Program-made: the position numbers and the translations under genes
Source: Algoriphagus winogradskyi
GTDB lineage: Bacteria; Bacteroidota; Bacteroidia; Cytophagales; Cyclobacteriaceae
Assembly: GCF_900182815.1 (NCBI RefSeq)
Contig: NZ_FXUA01000001.1
Coordinates: 372,001 to 436,000, forward strand
Length of the DNA stretch: 64,000 nt
Direction of reading: 5' to 3'
Notes under the pieces: generated by a model
What the model was told of the DNA's origin: nothing
Seen by the model: the letters and a program-made list of their open reading frames with translations, nothing else
Database searches by the model: none
Shown: one piece after another, positions 32,184 to 40,525 of the stretch
Position numbering within the stretch: position 1 is the first letter of the stretch
Layout: each line of letters opens with the position of its first letter

Positions 32184-35100
32184 TTAAAACTGTAAGTTCA
32201 CTCCAAAGGTGTAATTGGCTAGTATAGGGTAATAAGCTCTCGCTGTATTTACCTCAGGATCCCATCCTTTTCTGTAATTGCTGAAAGTGAGAATGTTCTC
32301 AGCACTCACATACATTCTTAATCTTGAAATTTTTAATTTATCAAGAGCTGGCACTGGAAGACTGTACCCTAATTGTATATTTCGGAGCTTTACATAAGAG
32401 CCATTAAGTGTCCAGAAGGAGGACATAAGGGTATTGGGAGTTCCTGAGTTTGAAATAAATTCCAGCCTAGGATATCCTGCATTTCGATCAGGATTTTCTT
32501 CTGTCCAACGCTCTTCCATCTGCCAAGTCTGAACTCCTCCTTGATTGTTGAAAGCATATCCAGCATCGCCTGACAGGTTGCCTTTTACTCCTGCAACTCC
32601 TTGAATGAGCATACTAATATCAAATCCCTTAAAGTCTGCACCCAAGTTCAATCCATAATTATACTTAGGGATTTGGCTACCCAATACAGTTCTGTCGTAA
32701 GTAGCATTCACCACACCATCTGGCACTCCGTCTGGCCCACTGATGTCTTTGTAGCGAATATCTCCAGGTTTTGCATTTGGATTGATTGATTTCATGTCAG
32801 CCCAGTTTGCGACATCCTCCTCATCCACAAACAAACCCTCTGCCTGATATCCATAGTAAATATTCATTGGATAGCCTATAAAGAGGCTACTTCCATTTCC
32901 TATTAGCCCATTTGGTTGGAAAATATTTCCAACTCCAAGGTCTATCACTTCATTGTTGACTAGTGTCAAATTACCTCCTGCCCGAAAATTAAAATTCTCC
33001 CCGGCATGGCGATAATCCAATACTAATTCAAATCCTGAATTTCTCAGCTCACCAGAATTCTGCTGAGACAACCCAAACCCAACAATGCTAGAAACACTGG
33101 AACTTGGACTATTTAGGATGTCATATGTGAATCGGTTGAAATAAGTCGCTCCAAAATTGATTTTGCCTTGTAGTAAACTTAAATCAAAACCAACATCAGT
33201 GGTACGCGTACTTTCCCAATGTAAAGTAGGATCTGTGATTACATTTCTAGTGACACCAGTATTAATTACTCCACCAAAAGGGTAATTCTGACCTAGATTT
33301 AATGTGTTTTGATACGGGTAATTTCCGATGTTCTGATTCCCTAGAATACCAAAGGAAGCTTTCAGTTTCAGGTCGTCAAGCCAATTGGTTTTATCCTTCA
33401 GGAAATTTTCTTCTGAGATTCTCCAGCCAACTGCTGCTGAAGGGAAAAAGGCAAACTTCTCATCTGTAGGGAAACGGGAAGAACCATCATATCGCATGGT
33501 GGCTTCAAATAGGTACTTTTCAATGTAATCATACTTTACTCTCCCAAATACTGACATCAGCGCCCACTCGGAGGCACTTCCATTGTTTTTCTGATTGTCA
33601 GGAGCCCCTACATTCAATTGAGTCAAATCATTGTTAGCCAAATTATTTCTATAGGCATAAGTAAATTCATTCAAATTGTCCTCATAAGAATATCCACCCA
33701 AAACACTAAGTTTATGAAGTCCGAAAACCTTATCATAATTGGCAACTACCTGAATGGTTTTGTATGTGTTTTTTTCATTATTTATACTAAGCTCATTTGG
33801 TCCTAAGGTGATATTTGGATTTAATACCTGAGTTGCCAATAGGCGCTTATCATCAAATGTAGTTTGGTTATATGCCCCTATAAGTGAAACTTTGAAAGAT
33901 TTCGCAAGCTGATAATCCAGTTTCAAATTGGCATTGACATCGAAGTTTTTAGCCTTGTAGAAGGAATCATTGTTTAGATACGATACCGGAGTACCTTTAC
34001 CCACTACCCCAAGACCATAATCACCGTTACTGTATCTATCTACATAGATAGCCGGGAATCTGATTGATTGACCAATAATTCCATTTACATCCGAAATATC
34101 AATCGTCGCAGGTGGCGCAGGTTCATTTGTCACAGAATTTATTAAAGAAATTCTGGAGGTTAACTTCAGCTTAGAACTAAGATCATTCTCCATATTCAAT
34201 CGCACATTGTACCTAGAATAATCATTCTTGATGACCAGTCCATCTTGGTATAAATATCCAAATGACAAGTTGTACTTGCTAGTTTTGGAGCCTCCATTAA
34301 TGGTGAAATTACTCGAAGTCTGAACAGGTGTTTCAGTCAGAATTTGTCCTATAAAATCGGAATTAGGATAATTGTCCAGATCGCTACCATCTCTATATTT
34401 TTGAATATCTTCAGCAGTATATACTTCACTTCCCTCAGCTTCATTATATAGCTCTGCAAACTCCCAAGAATTAACAAAATCAGGGTATTGGGTGGCTTTT
34501 TGAAAACCTACGTAGCCATTATATGTGATTTGTACTTTTTCGCTCCCGCCAGTTTTAGTAGTCACCAAGATCACTCCGTTGGCTGCTCTAGCTCCATAAA
34601 TAGCGGCAGATGAAGCATCCTTTAGTACAGAGATTGATTCAATATCATTTGGATTTATATCATTAAAACTGTTTGTTGGAATCCCATCAATCAGAATTAG
34701 CGGATTTGTGCCTGCTCCGAAAGAACCAACTCCTCGTATGTTAATTGTCCCTCCACTAGATCCCGGCCGTCCACCTCTTTGAATTACTGTCACTCCAGGA
34801 ACCTGTCCTGTAAGGACACTAGATGTATTTGTTACCTGCCTGTTTTCAATATTATCCGAAGACAACTGAGAAACCGCTCCAATAACGTCTGCTTTCTTCT
34901 GCTCTCCATACCCTACCACTACAATTTCATCTAATGCTTTCTCATCCTCGAGAAGAGTGATATTCACCGTAGTTTGGTTATCAATTGTCACTTTTTGATT
35001 TGCGTAACCAATGAATGAAAAGACCAATACATTCCCCGGCTGGGCTTCTACAGAATAATTACCATCGATATCCGTCACAGTTCCTACGGTAGTGCCTTCG

Positions 35101-35570
35101 ACTATAATAGTAACCCCAGGTATTCCTACCCCATTGACATCTATCACTTTACCTGTGACATCAATTGCTTCAGAATCCTTTATACTTACCCCTTTCAGAA
35201 CTCCTGGCTGAAAAGGGCGAACATGAATATTGTCGTTTATCTGAATAAATCTGAGTCCAGTATCCTTACTCAAATCCAAGAGAAGATCATAAACCGTTTT
35301 GTCCTTAACATTAAGGTCAATTTTCTGCTTCACATCCACTTTTGTAGTGTTGTAAGTAAATGCTAATCCGGTCTGGGCCTCGACTTGCTTAAAAACTTTC
35401 TCAAGAGCAGTGTTTTCCACACTCACCCCAACTTTGATCTTTTCGATATTTTTCCTCTGTGCATTTCCAGTATTAGCAAGCAATACAGTGCAAAAAAGCA
35501 GCTGAAGAATAAACCCGTAAAGCAATCGTTTCGATAACATAATGAGTTGTCCCCGTATATTTTTTTTCAT
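32184..35570 (-). CDS. SusC-family TonB-dependent receptor with STN signalling domain
   Basis: 1128 residues. Signal peptide about 1-37, STN domain 46-117, CarboxypepD_reg-like domain 137-207, D-E-I-V-V-V-G-Y-G (214-222), plug, and barrel ending in N-L-Q-F with terminal Phe. It forms the outer-membrane channel of the second uptake module with the SusD 17 bases downstream. The STN domain and the upstream FecR/sigma pair (35731-37416) predict that it signals its own loading state to the cell. It is only loosely similar to the first SusC beyond the family motifs. Confidence 0.95.
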   Translation of the reverse strand: MKKNIRGQLIMLSKRLLYGFILQLLFCTVLLANTGNAQRKNIEKIKVGVSVENTALEKVFKQVEAQTGLAFTYNTTKVDVKQKIDLNVKDKTVYDLLLDLSKDTGLRFIQINDNIHVRPFQPGVLKGVSIKDSEAIDVTGKVIDVNGVGIPGVTIIVEGTTVGTVTDIDGNYSVEAQPGNVLVFSFIGYANQKVTIDNQTTVNITLLEDEKALDEIVVVGYGEQKKADVIGAVSQLSSDNIENRQVTNTSSVLTGQVPGVTVIQRGGRPGSSGGTINIRGVGSFGAGTNPLILIDGIPTNSFNDINPNDIESISVLKDASSAAIYGARAANGVILVTTKTGGSEKVQITYNGYVGFQKATQYPDFVNSWEFAELYNEAEGSEVYTAEDIQKYRDGSDLDNYPNSDFIGQILTETPVQTSSNFTINGGSKTSKYNLSFGYLYQDGLVIKNDYSRYNVRLNMENDLSSKLKLTSRISLINSVTNEPAPPATIDISDVNGIIGQSIRFPAIYVDRYSNGDYGLGVVGKGTPVSYLNNDSFYKAKNFDVNANLKLDYQLAKSFKVSLIGAYNQTTFDDKRLLATQVLNPNITLGPNELSINNEKNTYKTIQVVANYDKVFGLHKLSVLGGYSYEDNLNEFTYAYRNNLANNDLTQLNVGAPDNQKNNGSASEWALMSVFGRVKYDYIEKYLFEATMRYDGSSRFPTDEKFAFFPSAAVGWRISEENFLKDKTNWLDDLKLKASFGILGNQNIGNYPYQNTLNLGQNYPFGGVINTGVTRNVITDPTLHWESTRTTDVGFDLSLLQGKINFGATYFNRFTYDILNSPSSSVSSIVGFGLSQQNSGELRNSGFELVLDYRHAGENFNFRAGGNLTLVNNEVIDLGVGNIFQPNGLIGNGSSLFIGYPMNIYYGYQAEGLFVDEEDVANWADMKSINPNAKPGDIRYKDISGPDGVPDGVVNATYDRTVLGSQIPKYNYGLNLGADFKGFDISMLIQGVAGVKGNLSGDAGYAFNNQGGVQTWQMEERWTEENPDRNAGYPRLEFISNSGTPNTLMSSFWTLNGSYVKLRNIQLGYSLPVPALDKLKISRLRMYVSAENILTFSNYRKGWDPEVNTARAYYPILANYTFGVNLQF

Positions 35571-35730
35571 ACTATTGTTATGATTTAAGTGATGATTTAC
35601 TTGAATTTTTGCCTGAAATGGTTAGCGCTACTACAGGCAATTAGAATTAGGCAGATAGAAGTTCTCCCCAGAATTTCTTCTGCCTTTTTTTAAGGACTGT
35701 GTATCATTCTCATAGGTTTTTTCATTTGGG

Positions 35731-36777
35731 TTACTTTGTTATTTCTACTTTCTTACCATTGATAGAATAGCTGATCTTTGATGTCTGGGCTATTCCCTCC
35801 AATACATTTTCCAAGGACTCATCATGATATTGTCCAGTATAGGCCCAGTGTTCTTTGAACTCCCCTGCTGCTGTGATATCTACTCCATACCAGCGCTCGA
35901 TTTTCTGGATCACAGTATCAAAATCATCTTCAGTAAATATTAGATACTTGTCTTTCCAGCCAGTAATTGATCTGAGATCAAATTTCTTCTTAGAAAATTG
36001 TCCATTTTTCTCCAAGACTATCATTTCAGTTGGCGCCAACATTATCTGATTTCCTATGTTGTCATTTACTTTAACCTTGCCAGAAACTAATGCTATTTCC
36101 ACTTTATCCTCATTGGTGTTATTAACATTGAAAGTAGTGCCGAGCACTTCGATTTTGGCATTTTGCAATTCCACTATAAATGGCCTCTCTTCTTTAATTA
36201 CATCAAAGAATGCTTCTCCTTCTATAGATACTATCCGAAGCGAATCTGAAAAATTTTCAGGATAGGAAATTTTAGAATTCGAATTGAGGTGTATAGAGGT
36301 ACCATCACTTAGGTGGATAATAGTCTTTTTCCCAGCTGCATTCACCTTTGTGACCCAAACCACCTCTGAAGCTTCTCCATCTGAATAAATTTTGGATTCG
36401 AAAAGGGCCCAACTACAGAAAACAATCAATACTATAGCTGCAGCCCAACGAATCGAAAAAAAAGAATACCATTTAGTAGAATTTGAATTTTTCGATTTTA
36501 TAGGCGTGGCGGATAAATCTCCTTTTAAAATATTCTCAAAAACCTCAATATAATCTTCATTGGAAAGCTCCGCGTTCTCCTGGTATTGAATTGATCTTAT
36601 AAACCCAGCAGCCTTCCTTACCAAGTCACTTTTTTTATGGTTGGAATTCAACCATTTCTCCCAGAAGTGAGAATTATTCTCGTTGGGTGATTTCACCCAC
36701 TGAGTAAAAAACTCATCGGTGAGAAAGTCCTCCAACTCATAATCCTCATATTTCTTTTGACTTATATTTTTAGACAT
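35731..36777 (-). CDS. FecR-family anti-sigma factor
   Basis: 348 residues. Cytoplasmic N-terminus, one membrane span (about 110-126, W-A-A-A-I-V-L-I-V-F), FecR domain (about 140-235, with N-A-A-G-K-K-T-I-I-H-L-S-D-G-T) and C-terminal DUF4974 (280-348). It begins 3 bases after the sigma-factor gene, so the pair is co-translated. It receives the signal from the STN domain of the SusC encoded next. The short gap is a difference from the first module, where sigma and FecR are 122 bases apart. Confidence 0.94.
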   Translation of the reverse strand: MSKNISQKKYEDYELEDFLTDEFFTQWVKSPNENNSHFWEKWLNSNHKKSDLVRKAAGFIRSIQYQENAELSNEDYIEVFENILKGDLSATPIKSKNSNSTKWYSFFSIRWAAAIVLIVFCSWALFESKIYSDGEASEVVWVTKVNAAGKKTIIHLSDGTSIHLNSNSKISYPENFSDSLRIVSIEGEAFFDVIKEERPFIVELQNAKIEVLGTTFNVNNTNEDKVEIALVSGKVKVNDNIGNQIMLAPTEMIVLEKNGQFSKKKFDLRSITGWKDKYLIFTEDDFDTVIQKIERWYGVDITAAGEFKEHWAYTGQYHDESLENVLEGIAQTSKISYSINGKKVEITK

Positions 36778-36780
36778 TGG

Positions 36781-37416
36781 TTAATTACGCGTTGGTTTAA
36801 CAAATTCCTTCAATTTGGACAAGGCTCTATAAATTAGCTTTCTGGCAGTTTTGGTTTCACTGAAATTCATAATTTCAGCAATCTCCTTGTAGCTTAATTC
36901 TTCCTCGTAAAACAAAAGGATCGCTTTTCGTTGCTTGGTAGTCAGTTGATTTAATGCTAGTTGAACTTGCTTTTTCCTAGCATCATTTGATTCATTTTGA
37001 ATAAAACTAACCTCAGGAGACACCTCAATTTGAAAATGAGATTCCAGAAAATTATCCTCAAAATCCTCTATTGATGCATTGGCTTTGATATTCTTAATTA
37101 TTTCCCGTTGTAATGATCTGAATAGATACCCTTTGATGTGGGTTACCTCATTAAGTTCCCCCCTCTTTTTTCTTAAATAAATAAAGAGATTCTGAATGCT
37201 GTCTTTTACCAAACTATAATCACGGGAATACTGGCACCCAAAGCGATAGAGGTCCTGTACATAAATTCTGTACAGATAATTAAAAGCCATTTCATCCCCC
37301 TTATTGAAAGCCTCCCAAATGTCACAATCAGCTTTTTTCTCAAAAACTTTGAAAGTTTCTAAATGATTTGGAGGTATGAAAATAGAATTAGACTGCTCTT
37401 TTGGGTTTTTGTTCAT
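36781..37416 (-). CDS. ECF RNA polymerase sigma factor (Bacteroidota type)
   Basis: From the ATG at 37416 it has 211 residues (a longer frame from 37461 exists but adds an unlikely start). Region 2 (F-N-Y-L-Y-R-I-Y; S-L-V-K-D-S-I-Q-N-L-F) and region 4 (L-T-T-K-Q-R-K-A-I-L-L-F-Y; S-E-T-K-T-A-R-K-L) are clear. It lacks the hydrophobic C-terminal tail of the sigma factor at 20311 and instead ends in a basic K-P-T-R-N. Expected to drive the second SusC/SusD module and the PhoD/sulfatase genes after it. Confidence 0.93.
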   Translation of the reverse strand: MNKNPKEQSNSIFIPPNHLETFKVFEKKADCDIWEAFNKGDEMAFNYLYRIYVQDLYRFGCQYSRDYSLVKDSIQNLFIYLRKKRGELNEVTHIKGYLFRSLQREIIKNIKANASIEDFEDNFLESHFQIEVSPEVSFIQNESNDARKKQVQLALNQLTTKQRKAILLFYEEELSYKEIAEIMNFSETKTARKLIYRALSKLKEFVKPTRN

Positions 37417-37597
37417 TGAAAATTGGAGATCTATCCCGATTCTAAAATTAAGAGTATGCAAATGGTCAAAATGACCCCATAATATTTTATTAATTTTCTC
37501 AAATGGTGGGAATTTGAGAGAAATACCAATTGATAGCTTAAATTAAATGGTTCCAAAGCGAATCATTCGGCAAAAAAGCTCAATTAAACTCCATAAA

Positions 37598-37627
37598 AAA
37601 ACCAATGAGTTTGCACCCATTGGTTTT
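37598..37627 (-). terminator. terminator after the gluconate dehydrogenase-like subunit gene
   Basis: The stem AAAACCAATG / CATTGGTTTT has a 10-nt loop and is followed on the minus strand by a run of T. It lies 28 bases after the stop codon of the gene at 37655. Confidence 0.8.
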
Positions 37628-37654
37628 ATATAAAATCATATTCCTATTTATGGA

Positions 37655-38362
37655 TTAGCCTATGATATTTCCTTCATCATCCCATTGAATAATGGTACCA
37701 CGATCTTCTGGCTTTAGGTATTGCGGAATATACTTTTCTTCCAACTTAACACCGTGCTTATCCATCACTTCTTGAGGCACACCGTCCCAGGCATTTGGAG
37801 TATTTCCTACATAACCCATGTATTTCCAACCCTCAGGGGTAGAGAAATATCCTGAGCAAGTAAGGTTTCGAAGCATATTGAACCAACGAACTCCTCCTTC
37901 ATATTCAGGCTTTGCACTGTCTGGCCAAGCCACTTCATCTACAATTGTAATGACTTCTGATTCACTTAGCTCGTTAAATGACTTACCGAATTTCTCGTCA
38001 GCTTCAAAATCCAGCCACATCAGACCACCTCGCATGCGTGTTTGGTTGCCAGGCTGATCTTTCATCATGAACTCCATGAAGTCCACTACTCCCACTTCTG
38101 TAGCAGCAGGAGATTCATCATCCTTCGGCATAATTATATCGACTAGCGTGCTTAGTTTCTTGCGCTCATCTTCAGTGAAAAAAGTTTCAGATAGTAACTC
38201 TTGATCACGTTGCTTTTCTTCTGCAGTTCTTCCTCCTATGGTCCCACCTGCCAATAATGCATTTTCTGGGATTGCTTGCTCCTCAGGTGAACACCCTGCC
38301 AATAATAAACCTGTACCGACAGAGCCGGTAAAGAGTAATTTAAGGTTTTCTCTTCTGTTCAT
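37655..38362 (-). CDS. gluconate 2-dehydrogenase subunit 3-family protein
   Basis: 235 residues. The N-terminus M-N-R-R-E-N-L-K-L-L-F-T with hydrophobic segment and L-A-G-C lipobox (Cys24) suggests Tat export and lipid anchoring. The remainder matches the small subunit of membrane-bound GMC-type sugar dehydrogenases (F-T-E-D-E-R-K-K-L-S-T-L-V-D-I-I-M-P-K near 60-80, R-W-F-N-M-L near 160). The subunit helps fold and export the large flavoprotein, encoded 3 bases upstream (38366-40108). Usually a cytochrome c subunit completes such enzymes; none is present here. Confidence 0.88.
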   Translation of the reverse strand: MNRRENLKLLFTGSVGTGLLLAGCSPEEQAIPENALLAGGTIGGRTAEEKQRDQELLSETFFTEDERKKLSTLVDIIMPKDDESPAATEVGVVDFMEFMMKDQPGNQTRMRGGLMWLDFEADEKFGKSFNELSESEVITIVDEVAWPDSAKPEYEGGVRWFNMLRNLTCSGYFSTPEGWKYMGYVGNTPNAWDGVPQEVMDKHGVKLEEKYIPQYLKPEDRGTIIQWDDEGNIIG

Positions 38363-38365
38363 GGT

Positions 38366-40108
38366 TTAGATATTTTTCTTTTTCAATTCACCTACTATAT
38401 AATCGGAAGTTCTCCAAGCAAGAGCCAAAATGGTCCAGGTTGGGTTTTTATCTGCCTGAGACACAAACGGCCCAGCATCTACTACAAATAGGTTATCACA
38501 ATCATGCGCCTGACAATTGGAATTCAGAACTGATGTGGCAGCATCATTGCCCATTCGGGTAGTACCTACTTCGTGTATAATTCTCCCTGGTGCCAAAAGA
38601 CCGTATTTAGTCTCTGGACCTGGCTTAGAGCCAAGTAGAATCCCACCTGCCTCAGTCAAGATCTCTTCAAACGTATCATGCATATGTTTTGCTTGCTTCA
38701 CTTCCTGATCTGTCCAGTTGTAATTAAATCTAAGAACAGGAATACCATATTTATCTACCGTATTTGGATCTATCTCACAGTAATTATCATACATAGGTAC
38801 ACTTTCTCCTCTGCCTGACATACCCATAGTAGAACCGTAGATTTTTCGGATGTCCTTCTTCAACCCAACACCATAGCCACCGTTGGGACTTGGTTCACCA
38901 AATTCGTCCTTGATGTATTTTCTCATCGAATCCATACTTCCACCGGTTCCGTAGGCTGGTTGGCCCATTCCGCCCCAGTATTCAATATGATATCCTCTTG
39001 CAAAATCTAATTTCTTATTGTCTCCCCACCAAGGTGTGTACATGTGTAATCCACCTACACCGTCTTCGTTATAGCGTTGACGATCCATCATACTTGGGAC
39101 AATCGCCATACGGTCAGTGCCAGTGGAATCATGCAGGTATCTACCTACCATTCCTGAGCTATTGCCTATCCCATCAGGATGGGATTTTGATTTGGAATTC
39201 ATCATGATTCGCGCAGATTCACATGCTGAAGCCCCAAGTACGACTACTCTTGATTTCAGTTTGTATTCCTTCATGTCTTCTTTGCTCACAAAAGATACTC
39301 CAGTTGCTTTCCCGCTTTCGTCTGTGGTTACTTTTCTAACCATGGAATGCGTGTAAAGGTCAACTTTACCTTTTTTCATTGCAGGATGAACCAAGCAAGT
39401 GCCCGCAGAAAAATCTGCATGAACTTGGCAAGCTCGATTACACTGACTACAGAAAAAACAAACTCCTCTTTCTTTACTGATAGGACGCGTAAGCATTGAT
39501 AGTCGGGAAGGAATCATAGGGATCCCCACTTTATCTGCTCCTTTTTTCATGTAAAGTTCATGTAGTCTTGGTTTAGGAGGTGGAAGAAAAAAGCCATCCG
39601 GCTCATTATATATCCCCTCTTTGGTACCAAAAACACCAATCAGCTTATCTACTTTATCATAATACGGCTTAAGATCATCATAACCTATTGGCCAATCGTG
39701 ACCTAGTCCATCAATACTGGCACGTTTGAAATCATTTGGTCCAAAGCGCAAAGAAATCCTTCCCCAGTGGTTAGTTCTTCCTCCTACCATTCTAGATCTG
39801 AACCAATCGAACTCAGTTCCATTTTTTCGAGTGTAAGGTTCTCCATCGATATCCCAACCACCGATCGCTGCATCAAAATCGCCAAAAGGACGAATTCGAG
39901 TACCTGCGCCTCTTCTTGGAGATTCCCAAGGTGGTCTTAACTGCGTACGATCTTCCTCTTTTGCTGGATCAAAGTCACCTCCTGCTTCCACAACGGCTAC
40001 AGATAATCCTGCTTCGGAAAGAATTTTAGAGGCCATTCCGCCTCCAGCTCCAGAACCCACAATAATTACGTCGTAGGCTTCACCGGAATTTTTGATTTGA
40101 AAACTCAT
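38366..40108 (-). CDS. GMC-family flavin oxidoreductase (sugar/alcohol dehydrogenase large subunit)
   Basis: 580 residues, no signal peptide of its own. FAD-binding G-S-G-A-G-G-G-M (17-24); active-site region near the C-terminus H-E-V-G-T-T-R-M-G (about 505), then N-L-F-V-V-D-A-G-P-F and N-P-T-W-T-I-L-A-L. Cysteines C-F-F-C-x-x-C (about 219-224), followed by a further C, could bind a metal or an iron-sulfur cluster. It oxidises an alcohol group on a sugar or sugar acid and passes electrons to the respiratory chain. Pairing with the small subunit downstream suggests periplasmic location by co-export. Substrate not predictable from sequence. Confidence 0.9.
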   Translation of the reverse strand: MSFQIKNSGEAYDVIIVGSGAGGGMASKILSEAGLSVAVVEAGGDFDPAKEEDRTQLRPPWESPRRGAGTRIRPFGDFDAAIGGWDIDGEPYTRKNGTEFDWFRSRMVGGRTNHWGRISLRFGPNDFKRASIDGLGHDWPIGYDDLKPYYDKVDKLIGVFGTKEGIYNEPDGFFLPPPKPRLHELYMKKGADKVGIPMIPSRLSMLTRPISKERGVCFFCSQCNRACQVHADFSAGTCLVHPAMKKGKVDLYTHSMVRKVTTDESGKATGVSFVSKEDMKEYKLKSRVVVLGASACESARIMMNSKSKSHPDGIGNSSGMVGRYLHDSTGTDRMAIVPSMMDRQRYNEDGVGGLHMYTPWWGDNKKLDFARGYHIEYWGGMGQPAYGTGGSMDSMRKYIKDEFGEPSPNGGYGVGLKKDIRKIYGSTMGMSGRGESVPMYDNYCEIDPNTVDKYGIPVLRFNYNWTDQEVKQAKHMHDTFEEILTEAGGILLGSKPGPETKYGLLAPGRIIHEVGTTRMGNDAATSVLNSNCQAHDCDNLFVVDAGPFVSQADKNPTWTILALAWRTSDYIVGELKKKNI

Positions 40109-40525
40109 TAGATAGAATTTACTTTATTGATCTGATTCAACTTATAGAAAGAGAAGTCTTTTAACCGAAATCCTTCAACACAGCCCTTTCATTCTTAAAT
40201 TAACAAAAATATTTCCTTACAAACTTTGCGTTTTTGATATTCCGCCTTCCTCCAGAAAAATAATCCCGCGGATTCAGCAAGTATTTTTCGAAAAAATTAG
40301 ACTATTAATTCCTGATAATCAACTAGTAATGGACTTAAAATAGCTAATACTAGGCTTTAAGATTACTTTAGAAACTTCTTCGATTTTTTTATAAATGAGA
40401 ATTCACCCTTTTAAAAATTTTTAGTTTTATCAAATTCACAAATTCGGGCCGATTATTATTTAAATGGCTATTCAAATAAATATGTTTAGTACAATTTTGT
40501 CGCTTTAATAATGGGTAGCATTTCA
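40109..40525. other. divergent intergenic region
   Basis: About 400 bases, very AT-rich, between the GMC dehydrogenase gene and the barrel protein gene. It should carry both promoters; no strict Bacteroidota -33/-7 pair was found. No repeat or RNA gene seen. Confidence 0.55.
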
